DNA of 64,000 nucleotides from Clostridiales bacterium (GTDB taxonomy: Bacteria > Bacillota > Clostridia > Oscillospirales > Oscillospiraceae): contig DQIA01000037.1 in NCBI GenBank assembly GCA_003525905.1, positions 618-64,617 on the forward strand. Direction: 5' to 3'. How positions within the stretch are numbered: position 1 is the first letter of the stretch; every line of letters begins with the position of its first letter. Of this stretch, positions 7,971 to 14,421 are shown one piece after another. The notes under the pieces are model-generated. The model saw only the letters and a list, made by a program, of their open reading frames with translations. It searched no databases and was not told where the DNA came from. The position numbers were made by a program, and so were the translations under genes.

Positions 7971-8720
7971 TCAGAGCATATTTCTAATTTTTTGTACATG
8001 TTTTTCCAGATAGGCTTCGTCAAATTCCACAGTTTCCAAAAGTCGAATTTCGCCGCATGTCAGCTCGCGTGTCATTCCCATTGGGAGCGCTCCAAGCTCG
8101 AGTCCGCCCTCGGCAATTCGACGAAGCGCCGTGACCGGCATGCCGCGGCTGGCCAGCATCCGGCGCACCTGATGGTACTTTCCCTCGCACACGGCCACAA
8201 GGCTGCGGCCGGGGCCGAGCGGGCGGAGATAAGCCGGGCGGCAGACCGTTCCGTCGCGCAGCGTGAGCCCGGCGCGGAAGGCGGCGCAGTCCGCCTCCCC
8301 GGCCTCGCCCTCGTGGACGGCATCATAAATTTTCCAGACCGCATGGCGCGGCGAGATGAGCCGGTGCGCCAGCTGTCCGTCGTCCGTCAGAAGCAGCAGG
8401 CCGGACGTATCCTTGTCCAGCCGCCCGACGGGTGCAAGGCCGCGGTACTGCGGCGGCAGCAGCTCCATCACGGTGCGGTCGCGGGGATCGTCCGTCGAGG
8501 TCACATAGCCAGTCGGCTTGTGCAGCAGCAGAACGACCGGCCCGCGCGGGCCGACCGCCTCGCCGTCGAGCGTGACGCGGTCCGATGTTTCGTCGATCTT
8601 CTGCTCCGGGGCTGAAGCGGGAACGTCATTGACGCGCACCCGCCCGGCGCGGATGATGGTCCGCAGCTCGCGGCGCGAGGCCACACCGGCCTCCGATAAA
8701 AACCTGTCCAGACGCTGCAT
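7971..8720 (-). CDS. RsuA/RluB-family rRNA pseudouridine synthase
   Basis: About 249 residues from the chosen ATG at 8720, which has GGAGG 7 nt upstream; a longer in-frame form to 8777 lacks a ribosome site. An N-terminal S4 RNA-binding domain (MQRLDRFLSEAGVASRRELR) is followed by the synthase core with the catalytic aspartate in VGRLDKDTSGLLLLTDDG and the GKYHQVRRMLASRG motif. It converts uridine to pseudouridine in 16S or 23S rRNA; the short length and the C-terminal LTCGEIRLL favour RsuA-like over RluB, but the target site is not certain. Confidence 0.88.
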   Translation of the reverse strand: MQRLDRFLSEAGVASRRELRTIIRAGRVRVNDVPASAPEQKIDETSDRVTLDGEAVGPRGPVVLLLHKPTGYVTSTDDPRDRTVMELLPPQYRGLAPVGRLDKDTSGLLLLTDDGQLAHRLISPRHAVWKIYDAVHEGEAGEADCAAFRAGLTLRDGTVCRPAYLRPLGPGRSLVAVCEGKYHQVRRMLASRGMPVTALRRIAEGGLELGALPMGMTRELTCGEIRLLETVEFDEAYLEKHVQKIRNML

Positions 8721-8805
8721 CCGTCTGCCTCCTTCCGGCATAACCGTCCCCTGTGGGACATACATTGGAGTGACCATAAAAACCTGTTTAAGGGGGAGCT
8801 ACATC

Positions 8806-9375
8806 ATGTTTGTCATGACTGCAAAGCTGTCAAAGCCGCGGCTGATCGCCGCAGGCGTCCTGATCCTGGCCGTTGTGATCCTGGTCGTTGCGCTCGTCTC
8901 CGGCGGCGGAGGCGGATCGGCGGACGCGCCCGACGGAGCGACGAACGACGCGCGCCTTGCCTATCTCGCGGGCTTCGGCTGGAGCGTGAACGGTACGCCG
9001 AAGCAGACGCAGCAGGTCCGCATTCCCAAGTCGGCCGACGACCGCGTCTTCTCGCGCTACAACGCGCTGCAGAAAAGTCAGGGCTTCGATCTCACGGCGC
9101 ACGCGGGCAAGGAGGCCACGCGCTATGTCTATGAGATCCTGAATTACCCGGACGCCTCCGCGCCGGTCTACGCCAGCGTGCTCGTGCTCGACGGGCACAT
9201 CATCGGCGGAGACATCACGGACACTGCGCCCGGCGGCGCCATCCACGGCTTCTGCAAGCCCGGCACCACGGCACCGAACGCCGAGCCGTCCGAGGCAACG
9301 GAGGCCGGAACGGAGACCGAGGCCGGAACGGAAGAACCGACGGAGCCCTCCGCCGAGCCTTCAACCACATCCTAA
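8806..9375 (+). CDS. DUF4830-like membrane-anchored secreted protein
   Basis: 189 residues. The ATG at 8806 has GGGGGAG 7 nt upstream. One hydrophobic N-terminal segment (LIAAGVLILAVVILVVALVS), a Gly/Ala/Asp linker, then a ~100-residue domain (LAYLAGFGWSVNGTPKQTQQ, YNALQKSQGFDL, YEILNYPD) that I recognise as DUF4830, a family of unknown function common in Clostridia. The C-terminal ~40 residues are Glu/Thr/Pro/Ala-rich and likely unstructured. Divergent from the pseudouridine synthase gene. Confidence 0.75.
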   Translation: MFVMTAKLSKPRLIAAGVLILAVVILVVALVSGGGGGSADAPDGATNDARLAYLAGFGWSVNGTPKQTQQVRIPKSADDRVFSRYNALQKSQGFDLTAHAGKEATRYVYEILNYPDASAPVYASVLVLDGHIIGGDITDTAPGGAIHGFCKPGTTAPNAEPSEATEAGTETEAGTEEPTEPSAEPSTTS

Positions 9376-9382
9376 AAAACAC

Positions 9383-9410
9383 TTGCATTTTCGCTTCGTC
9401 GTGCTATAAT
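9383..9410 (+). promoter_or_regulatory. Sigma-A promoter of the FMN riboswitch-ribU unit
   Basis: TTGCAT (9383-9388), 16-nt spacer, perfect TATAAT (9405-9410). The predicted start is about 9417, roughly 15 nt before the riboswitch aptamer. Confidence 0.75.
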
Positions 9411-9430
9411 GACAGCAGCCAATCGAATAC

Positions 9431-9542
9431 GACTCTTCAGGGCAGGGTGAAATTCCCGACCGGCGGTAAAGTCCGCGAGCGCGCTGCGCATGATCCGGTG
9501 AGATTCCGGGACCGACAGTACAGTCTGGATGAAAGAAGAATC
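9431..9542 (+). ncRNA. FMN riboswitch (RFN element)
   Basis: The hallmark RFN blocks are all readable in order: GGGCAGGGTGAAATTCCCGA, CCGGCGGTAAAGTCCGCGAG, GATCCGGTGAGATTCCGG, GACAGTACAGTCTGGATG and the closing GAAAGAAGAATC that pairs with GACTCTTC at the 5' end (one mismatch). It is followed by a terminator and then ribU, the standard arrangement for FMN-dependent premature termination. Confidence 0.97.
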
Positions 9543-9575
9543 GGCTGGCGCACCTGTCCGTGTTTCCTGCCGTTT

Positions 9576-9610
9576 ACCCGAGGGATCGTATCCTTCGGGT
9601 GTATTTTTTT
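9576..9610 (+). terminator. Riboswitch expression-platform terminator
   Basis: ACCCGAGGGAT (9576-9586) pairs with ATCCTTCGGGT (9590-9600), 11 bp with one G-U and a 3-nt loop, followed by a run of seven T (9604-9610). It ends 14 nt before the ribU start codon, so it is the FMN-controlled off switch. Confidence 0.92.
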
Positions 9611-9624
9611 CTCAGGAGGCAACC

Positions 9625-10281
9625 ATGAAACACGAAAAAATGAAAAAACTGACCGTTCTGGCCATGCTGAGCGCCATTGCCTATATCGCAGTCGCGCTGC
9701 TGCGCTTCCCGGTCGTCCTGTTCCTCAGCTATGAGCCGAAGGACGTCATCATCGCCATCGGCGGCTTCCTCTACGGGCCGCTGGCCGCACTGGGCATCTC
9801 GCTTGTCGTCTCGTTCATCGAGATGCTGACCATCAGCTCCACGGGCTGGATCGGCTTTGTGATGAACTTCCTCAGCTCCGCCGCCTTTGCGGGCACGGCC
9901 GCCCTGCTCTACCGCAAAAAGCGCACGCAGGGCAGCGCCATTGCGGGCCTGTTCGGCGGCGCGCTGCTTATGACCGTGCTCATGCTGCTGTGGAATTATC
10001 TCATCACGCCGCTGTACATGCACACGGCCCGCGCCGACGTCGCCGCGATGCTCGTGCCGGTGTTCCTGCCGTTCAACCTGCTCAAGGGCTGCCTGAACGC
10101 CACGATCACCGTGCTGCTCTACAAGCCCGTCGTGCAGGGACTGCGCCATGCGCACCTGCTGCCGCCGAGCAAAACGCCCGGCCGCATGCCGGTCAAGCGC
10201 CGTCTGGCCGTGTGGCTCGGCGCACTGGCCGTTCTGGCCGTGTGCATCGTGCTCATTCTGATCTTGCACGGAACGATCTGA
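9625..10281 (+). CDS. ribU: ECF transporter S component, riboflavin (RibU)
   Basis: 218 residues, beginning at ATG 9625 with AGGAGG upstream. Five to six hydrophobic helices; the N-terminus MKKLTVLAMLSAIAYIAVAL and SYEPKDVIIAIGGFLYGP are typical of RibU S components, which bind riboflavin and dock on a shared EcfAAT module (not encoded here). The FMN riboswitch directly upstream supports riboflavin as substrate. A basic linker and one extra C-terminal helix (LAVWLGALAVLAVCIVLILI) are present. Confidence 0.95.
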   Translation: MKHEKMKKLTVLAMLSAIAYIAVALLRFPVVLFLSYEPKDVIIAIGGFLYGPLAALGISLVVSFIEMLTISSTGWIGFVMNFLSSAAFAGTAALLYRKKRTQGSAIAGLFGGALLMTVLMLLWNYLITPLYMHTARADVAAMLVPVFLPFNLLKGCLNATITVLLYKPVVQGLRHAHLLPPSKTPGRMPVKRRLAVWLGALAVLAVCIVLILILHGTI

Positions 10282-10284
10282 GTC

Positions 10285-10899
10285 TCAGAGGCGCAGCAGA
10301 TCGGTAAAATGATCGATGCGCTTATCCCAGTGCGCGGGCTTGCCGAAGCCGTAGGCCGCCCACACGAACGGCAGGCCCGCCTGCTCGGACGCTTCCATGT
10401 CGCCCTGCGTGTCGCCGACGTAGACCGCGTCGCGGACATTGCAGCGCTCACACAGCAGGCGCAGCGTCTGCCCCTTCGGCAGGCCCGTGTTCCCGAAGCA
10501 GTCGAAGTCGCTGATCAGGCCGCCGAGGCCGCCCTTTTCCATCAGCAGCTCGATATAGCCCTGCTGGCAGTTGCTGACGATGAACAGGCGGTTCGTTTTG
10601 TGCAGCTCCGTGAGCGTTTCCTTGACGCCGGGGTAGAAAATATGGCACGGATCGCGGCGCAGGCGCGCCATCTCGCCGTCCATGCAGCGGTCCATGACCT
10701 CCATGGCCTGCTCCTGCGGGACGCCGGGCACCACGACCTGCGCGATCTCCGTCATGGTCTTGCCGAACAGCGGACGGATGCTCTGCTCCGTGCAGTGCGG
10801 CGCAAAGCCCATGCTCTGCAGACCGTCGTTCCAGCCCTCGGCTACGAGGGCCACGGCATCCCAGAGCGTGCCGTCGACATCAAAAATCAAGCTTTCCAT
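10285..10899 (-). CDS. HAD-superfamily hydrolase (phosphoglycolate phosphatase-like)
   Basis: 204 residues. HAD motif I FDVDGTLWD with nucleophile and acid/base aspartates, motif II serine in LFIVSNCQQGY, motif III lysine in GLPKGQTL and motif IV GDTQGDMEAS. The alpha-helical cap between motifs I and II marks subclass IA. The substrate could be phosphoglycolate, a sugar phosphate or a nucleotide; nothing nearby decides it. Convergent with ribU, with 3 nt between the stops. Confidence 0.85.
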   Translation of the reverse strand: MESLIFDVDGTLWDAVALVAEGWNDGLQSMGFAPHCTEQSIRPLFGKTMTEIAQVVVPGVPQEQAMEVMDRCMDGEMARLRRDPCHIFYPGVKETLTELHKTNRLFIVSNCQQGYIELLMEKGGLGGLISDFDCFGNTGLPKGQTLRLLCERCNVRDAVYVGDTQGDMEASEQAGLPFVWAAYGFGKPAHWDKRIDHFTDLLRL

Positions 10900-10931
10900 T
10901 GCTGATACTCCCTATTGTGACGTTTTCTCCT

Positions 10932-10960
10932 ATTGTACCGATTTTCGGTGCTCCCGTCAA
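10932..10960 (-). promoter_or_regulatory. Sigma-A promoter of the HAD hydrolase
   Basis: Minus-strand TTGACG (10960-10955), 17-nt spacer, TACAAT (10937-10932), followed by GGGAG and the ATG at 10899. Confidence 0.75.
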
Positions 10961-10972
10961 CCCATAGATAAA

Positions 10973-11016
10973 GCCCGGTGCGAAGCAGCGTTCTGTTCCG
11001 CACCGGGCCGTTTTTT
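10973..11016 (-). terminator. Terminator downstream of the metal ATPase
   Basis: GCCCGGTGCG (10973-10982) pairs with CGCACCGGGC (10999-11008), 10 bp of perfect stem. On the minus strand it is followed by TTTATCTA. It begins right after the ATPase stop codon at 11015-11017. The plus strand also has T6 after the stem, so it could stop transcription both ways. Confidence 0.7.
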
Positions 11017-13117
11017 ATGCGTTGTTCTGCTCCGTATTTTCCGGCAGCAGGTTTGTCATGCTGCGCAGGCTGATGCCGAGCGTCGACATGTTGTGCAGCA
11101 GGGCGGAAAGCGTCGGCTGGATGACGCCCGTCACGCCCAGGATAATGAGCATGAGGTTGAAGCTGACGATGAACCGGTAATTCCGGTCGATGCGTCCCAT
11201 AAGGGCCTCGCTCAGGCGGCGCAGCGTCACAAGCTCGAACAGGTCCTGCGACGAGATCGTGATATCGGCGATCTCGCGGGCAATGGCCGCGCCCGTGTTG
11301 ATGGCGATGCCTGCATCCGCCTCGGACAGGGCCGGGGTGTCGTTCACGCCGTCGCCGATCATGATGACCGTGTGGCCCTCGGCGCGGCGGGCGCGGATGT
11401 AGGCCGCCTTGTCCTCCGGCAGAACTCCCGCGTGGTATTCGTCCACGCCGACGGCGCGCGCCACGGCGGCAGCCGTCTTTTCATTGTCGCCCGTCATCAT
11501 GACGATGTGCGCGATCCCCTGCTCATGCAGAGCGCGGACGGCATCCGCCGCCTCGGCCCGGAGCGGGTCGGAGATGCACACGACGGCGGCAAGTTCGCCG
11601 GAAATGGCCAGATACAGATGGGAGTAGGCATCGGAAAGACCGTCGAATTTTGCCTCGTCGCCCTCCGGCACCCGGCATCCCTCATCCTCAAACACGAAGT
11701 GATAGCTGCCGATGATGACCTTCTTGCCCTCGACGGTGCTCGAGATGCCGTGCGCCACGACATACTCCACGCTGGAGTGATATTCCTCGTGGTTCAGGCC
11801 GCGTACGCGCGCCTCCTCTACGACGGCATTGGCCAGCGAGTGCGGATAGTGCTCCTCGAGGCAGGCAGCCAGACGCAGCATATCGTCCTCGCGGCGGCCG
11901 CCGAACGTAACGATCTCCGCCACGCGCGGCTGCGCATAGGTCAGCGTGCCCGTCTTATCGAACACGATCGTATCCGCTTTGGCAACGGCTTCGAGGAAGC
12001 GCCCGCCCTTGACGGACATGTGCCGGGCATTGCTCTCGCGCATGGCAGACAGCACGGCGATCGGCATGGCAAGCTTCAGGGCGCAGGAGAAGTCCACCAT
12101 CAGAACGGCAAGCGTCTTGGTGATATTCCGGGTAAACAGCCACACGAGGGCCGTTCCGCCGAGCGTATAGGGCACGAGCCGGTCCGCCAGACGGGAGGCG
12201 CGGTCCTCCGCCGTGGATTTCAGCTTTTCGGACTCCTCGATCATGCGGACGATGCGGTCATAGCGGCCACCGCCCATGGTCTTTTCGACCGTGATGAGGC
12301 ACTCGCCCTCCTCCACGACCGTTCCGGCATAGGCATAGCTGCCCGGCTTCTTGCGCACGGGGAGCGACTCGCCCGTCATGGACGACTGGTTCACCATGGC
12401 CTCGCCGCCGGTCACGCGGCCGTCGAGCGGGATCATGTTGCCGGTACGGACGACGACGCAGTCGCCCGCGTGGATGTCCTTCACGGAGACAAGCAGCTCC
12501 TGCCCGTCCGCGCCGCGCACCCACGCGCGGTCGACGTTCAGCGCCATGGCCCCCGCCAGATCGGCGATGGACTTTTTGTGCGTCCAGTCCTCCAGCAGCT
12601 CGCCGAGGCCGAGCATGAACATCACGGAGCCTGCCGTGTCGAAATCGCGGCGGACCAGTGAGACCGTCACGGCCGTTGCATCGAGCACGGAGACAGAAAG
12701 CTTCCCGCGCAGCAGGGCGGAGAGACCGGCCTTGAGATAGCGCACGGAGCGCACGATGGCGATGCCCGCCCGCACATAGGCAGGCAGGAACAGCTTGCAG
12801 GCATAGTGGAGTGCCGTTCTCCAGACGAGTTTGTCCTCAAATTCGCGGTTCAGCGCACGGCCGGTGTGCTCCGGGACAAGCCCGGCCTCCTCAGCCGCCG
12901 CGAATGAAAACGAGGAAAGCGCCGCAAGCACAGCGCTGCGCGCCTCGCAATATTCAATGACGGCGTCCTGCGTGCGGTCATAGACCTTGACCGACGCCAC
13001 GCCGTCCACGGCGCGCATGGAATACTCCAGCAGGTCTGCCTGCCGGAGCGTCATCCGCCCGATGCACAGATGCACACGCAGGCGGCCCTTGGTTTCATGT
13101 AAAATTCTGCACTTCAT
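11015..13117 (-). CDS. P1B-type heavy-metal P-type ATPase with SCA membrane motif
   Basis: 700 residues from ATG 13117 (CAGGAG 6 nt upstream; a longer frame to 13165 has no such site). An N-terminal HMA_2-like domain of ~70 residues (CRILHETKGRLRVHLCIGRM) lacks a CxxC metal pair. The P-type core is complete: TGES (about 247), phosphorylation site FDKTGTLT (about 386), MTGDN and GDGVND (about 590). The membrane metal-binding motif, usually CPC or SPC, here reads FSCALKL (about 344), so the proline is missing. Metal specificity is therefore not predictable by rule; the neighbouring DtxR-like box hints at Fe or Mn (inference). Downstream of the DUF6110-like gene and separated from it by a stem-loop. 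Confidence 0.9.
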   Translation of the reverse strand: MKCRILHETKGRLRVHLCIGRMTLRQADLLEYSMRAVDGVASVKVYDRTQDAVIEYCEARSAVLAALSSFSFAAAEEAGLVPEHTGRALNREFEDKLVWRTALHYACKLFLPAYVRAGIAIVRSVRYLKAGLSALLRGKLSVSVLDATAVTVSLVRRDFDTAGSVMFMLGLGELLEDWTHKKSIADLAGAMALNVDRAWVRGADGQELLVSVKDIHAGDCVVVRTGNMIPLDGRVTGGEAMVNQSSMTGESLPVRKKPGSYAYAGTVVEEGECLITVEKTMGGGRYDRIVRMIEESEKLKSTAEDRASRLADRLVPYTLGGTALVWLFTRNITKTLAVLMVDFSCALKLAMPIAVLSAMRESNARHMSVKGGRFLEAVAKADTIVFDKTGTLTYAQPRVAEIVTFGGRREDDMLRLAACLEEHYPHSLANAVVEEARVRGLNHEEYHSSVEYVVAHGISSTVEGKKVIIGSYHFVFEDEGCRVPEGDEAKFDGLSDAYSHLYLAISGELAAVVCISDPLRAEAADAVRALHEQGIAHIVMMTGDNEKTAAAVARAVGVDEYHAGVLPEDKAAYIRARRAEGHTVIMIGDGVNDTPALSEADAGIAINTGAAIAREIADITISSQDLFELVTLRRLSEALMGRIDRNYRFIVSFNLMLIILGVTGVIQPTLSALLHNMSTLGISLRSMTNLLPENTEQNNA

Positions 13118-13132
13118 AGGATTCTCCTGCCC

Positions 13133-13163
13133 GCAGCCGGGAAGGGTTTTCCTCCCCGGCTGC
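13133..13163 (-). other. Intercistronic stem-loop between DUF6110-like gene and ATPase
   Basis: GCAGCCGGG (13133-13141) and CCCGGCTGC (13155-13163) form a GC-rich stem with no U-run. It sits between the two coding regions and may set their expression ratio by RNA processing or partial termination. Confidence 0.5.
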
Positions 13164-13170
13164 ACATGAT

Positions 13171-13455
13171 TCAGGCCTCGGCAGGCTCTGCAGCGGGCTC
13201 CTCCGCAGTATCGGCGATCTCCTCGCAGGCAGCGGCGGCACGCTCTTCATTGATGGCCTTCGCATCTGCCAGAATGTCCCCGCAGTTTTCACGGAGCGTC
13301 GTAACCGTCGTCATCACGTCTTCCTTCGCACGGAGCACGGCAGCCGTCGCGTGGGTATAGACCTTTTTCGCGTCACGGCTGCTGAGGATCCGGATCCCAG
13401 CCGTTCCGAACAGAACGCCGCCTGCAAACAGGCCAAGCTTTGCTGCAATACGCAT
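13171..13455 (-). CDS. Small DUF6110-like membrane protein, partner of the metal ATPase
   Basis: 94 residues. The ATG at 13455 has GGAGG 8 nt upstream; an in-frame extension to 13602 runs through the promoter and is unlikely. The N-terminus has a short hydrophobic, Gly-rich segment (KLGLFAGGVLFGTAGIRIL) followed by DAKKVYTHATAAVLRAKEDV and an acidic Ala/Glu tail. I recognise it as the small family usually named DUF6110, which I have seen next to P1B ATPases in Clostridia. Its function is unknown; a regulatory or assembly subunit of the pump is a reasonable guess. Confidence 0.75.
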   Translation of the reverse strand: MRIAAKLGLFAGGVLFGTAGIRILSSRDAKKVYTHATAAVLRAKEDVMTTVTTLRENCGDILADAKAINEERAAAACEEIADTAEEPAAEPAEA

Positions 13456-13491
13456 ATTGATTTCCTCCAGTTTTCGTAACTTCAGAAAAAG

Positions 13492-13510
13492 TAAGGTTTG
13501 GCTAACATTT
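13492..13510. promoter_or_regulatory. DtxR/IdeR-like operator in the DUF6110-ATPase leader
   Basis: TAAGGTTTGGCTAACATTT matches the DtxR/IdeR consensus TWAGGTTAGSCTAACCTWA at 15 of 19 positions, including the whole GGCTAAC half. It lies between the predicted start of transcription (about 13531, minus strand) and the ribosome site at 13464-13468. Such a position suits metal-dependent blockage of transcription. No dtxR-family gene is in the window. Confidence 0.5.
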
Positions 13511-13537
13511 GACCGCACTCGCTTTTCCCGTGCCCGT

Positions 13538-13566
13538 ATGATACACCGCAGGTCCATAAATGTCAA
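13538..13566 (-). promoter_or_regulatory. Sigma-A promoter of the DUF6110-metal ATPase operon
   Basis: Minus-strand TTGACA (13566-13561), 17-nt spacer, TATCAT (13543-13538). About 80 nt separate the -10 box from the DUF6110 start; this leader contains the DtxR-like box. Confidence 0.85.
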
Positions 13567-13605
13567 TGCTTTCCCGCCCCACTTTTCGAGAAAAATCCGC
13601 AATTC

Positions 13606-13633
13606 TTGACAAACGCAGGCCGCCCGTTATAAT
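13606..13633 (+). promoter_or_regulatory. Sigma-A promoter of the unrecognised gene at 13659
   Basis: Perfect TTGACA (13606-13611) and TATAAT (13628-13633) with a 16-nt spacer. Back to back with the DUF6110-ATPase promoter: the two -35 boxes are 39 nt apart. Confidence 0.85.
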
Positions 13634-13658
13634 GAAAGCAGAAAAAGGAGGAGACCGC

Positions 13659-14366
13659 ATGAAACGCTTATTTACCCGCCGGACCGCCGGGACGGATGCA
13701 AAAGTTGACCGGCTCGTCATGGAATACACCCGCCGCAGTGCGGCCTCTCCCCTGCTGCAGCATACGGAGCGGCTCGTGCTTGACCGGAGCGAGGGCATCG
13801 CACACCTCAGCTCCGTCGGCAAGCACACCGCCGAGCGCCGCTGCTCGCTCCCGTCCGCGGCGGCCCGCCTGCTCGACACGCTCCCGCAGGGACTGCTATC
13901 GCCGCCTCTTGCCTCCGGGACGGACGATGCCGCGGCGCGCTATGCGCTCACGCTGCGCTGGTCGAACGGCGCGTCACAGCGCATTACCGGCCGCTATGAC
14001 TGCACGGGCCTTCCGGACGGCTGGGCAGAGCTTGCCGCCGAGGCAGATACCCTGCTGCGCTTCTATACGGAGGGCGAGCTGTTCGACCCGTCGCGCGCAG
14101 CCGCCGCGCCGGGGCCGCTGTTTTACTGCGCCGTGGAATTCGAGCCGCACGGCACATGCTACTCCTACCGCTCCGAGGACCGGACGCTGGAGGCCGGTGA
14201 GCTTGTGGTCGTTCCGGCCGGGCCGGATGCGCACGAGCTGCTGGGCAGGATTGTCGCGGTGCAGGCCTGCACGGCCGAGGACGCACCCTACCCGCCCGCG
14301 CAGACAAAACCGATTCTCCGCCGCGCCACCCCGCAGGATATTCTGGAGCTTGGCGAATTCGTGTAA
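13659..14366 (+). CDS. Unrecognised cytoplasmic protein
   Basis: 235 residues; ATG 13659 has AAGGAGG just upstream, and sequence upstream of it in frame overlaps the promoter. No signal peptide or membrane segment. The N-terminal 40 residues are basic. The middle (YALTLRWSNGASQRITGRYD) looks like a small beta domain with a conserved Trp-Ser-Asn-Gly turn. The C-terminal ~55 residues (AGELVVVPAGPDAHELLGRI, VAVQACTAEDAPYPPAQTKP) resemble an SH3/KOW-type beta barrel and end in RRATPQDILELGEFV. I do not recognise the family. Strong own promoter and own terminator, so it is a monocistronic, probably well expressed gene. Confidence 0.7.
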   Translation: MKRLFTRRTAGTDAKVDRLVMEYTRRSAASPLLQHTERLVLDRSEGIAHLSSVGKHTAERRCSLPSAAARLLDTLPQGLLSPPLASGTDDAAARYALTLRWSNGASQRITGRYDCTGLPDGWAELAAEADTLLRFYTEGELFDPSRAAAAPGPLFYCAVEFEPHGTCYSYRSEDRTLEAGELVVVPAGPDAHELLGRIVAVQACTAEDAPYPPAQTKPILRRATPQDILELGEFV

Positions 14367-14373
14367 GGATAAA

Positions 14374-14415
14374 ACAGGACCCGATGTGGCTTTCCGGTGC
14401 CGCATCGGGTCCTGT
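14374..14415. terminator. Bidirectional terminator
   Basis: A 17-bp stem (14374-14390 with 14399-14415, one G-U) with an 8-nt loop, between the convergent gene ends at 14366 and 14422. The minus strand ends TTTTATCC, the plus strand TATTACTT. Confidence 0.8.
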
Positions 14416-14421
14416 TATTAC

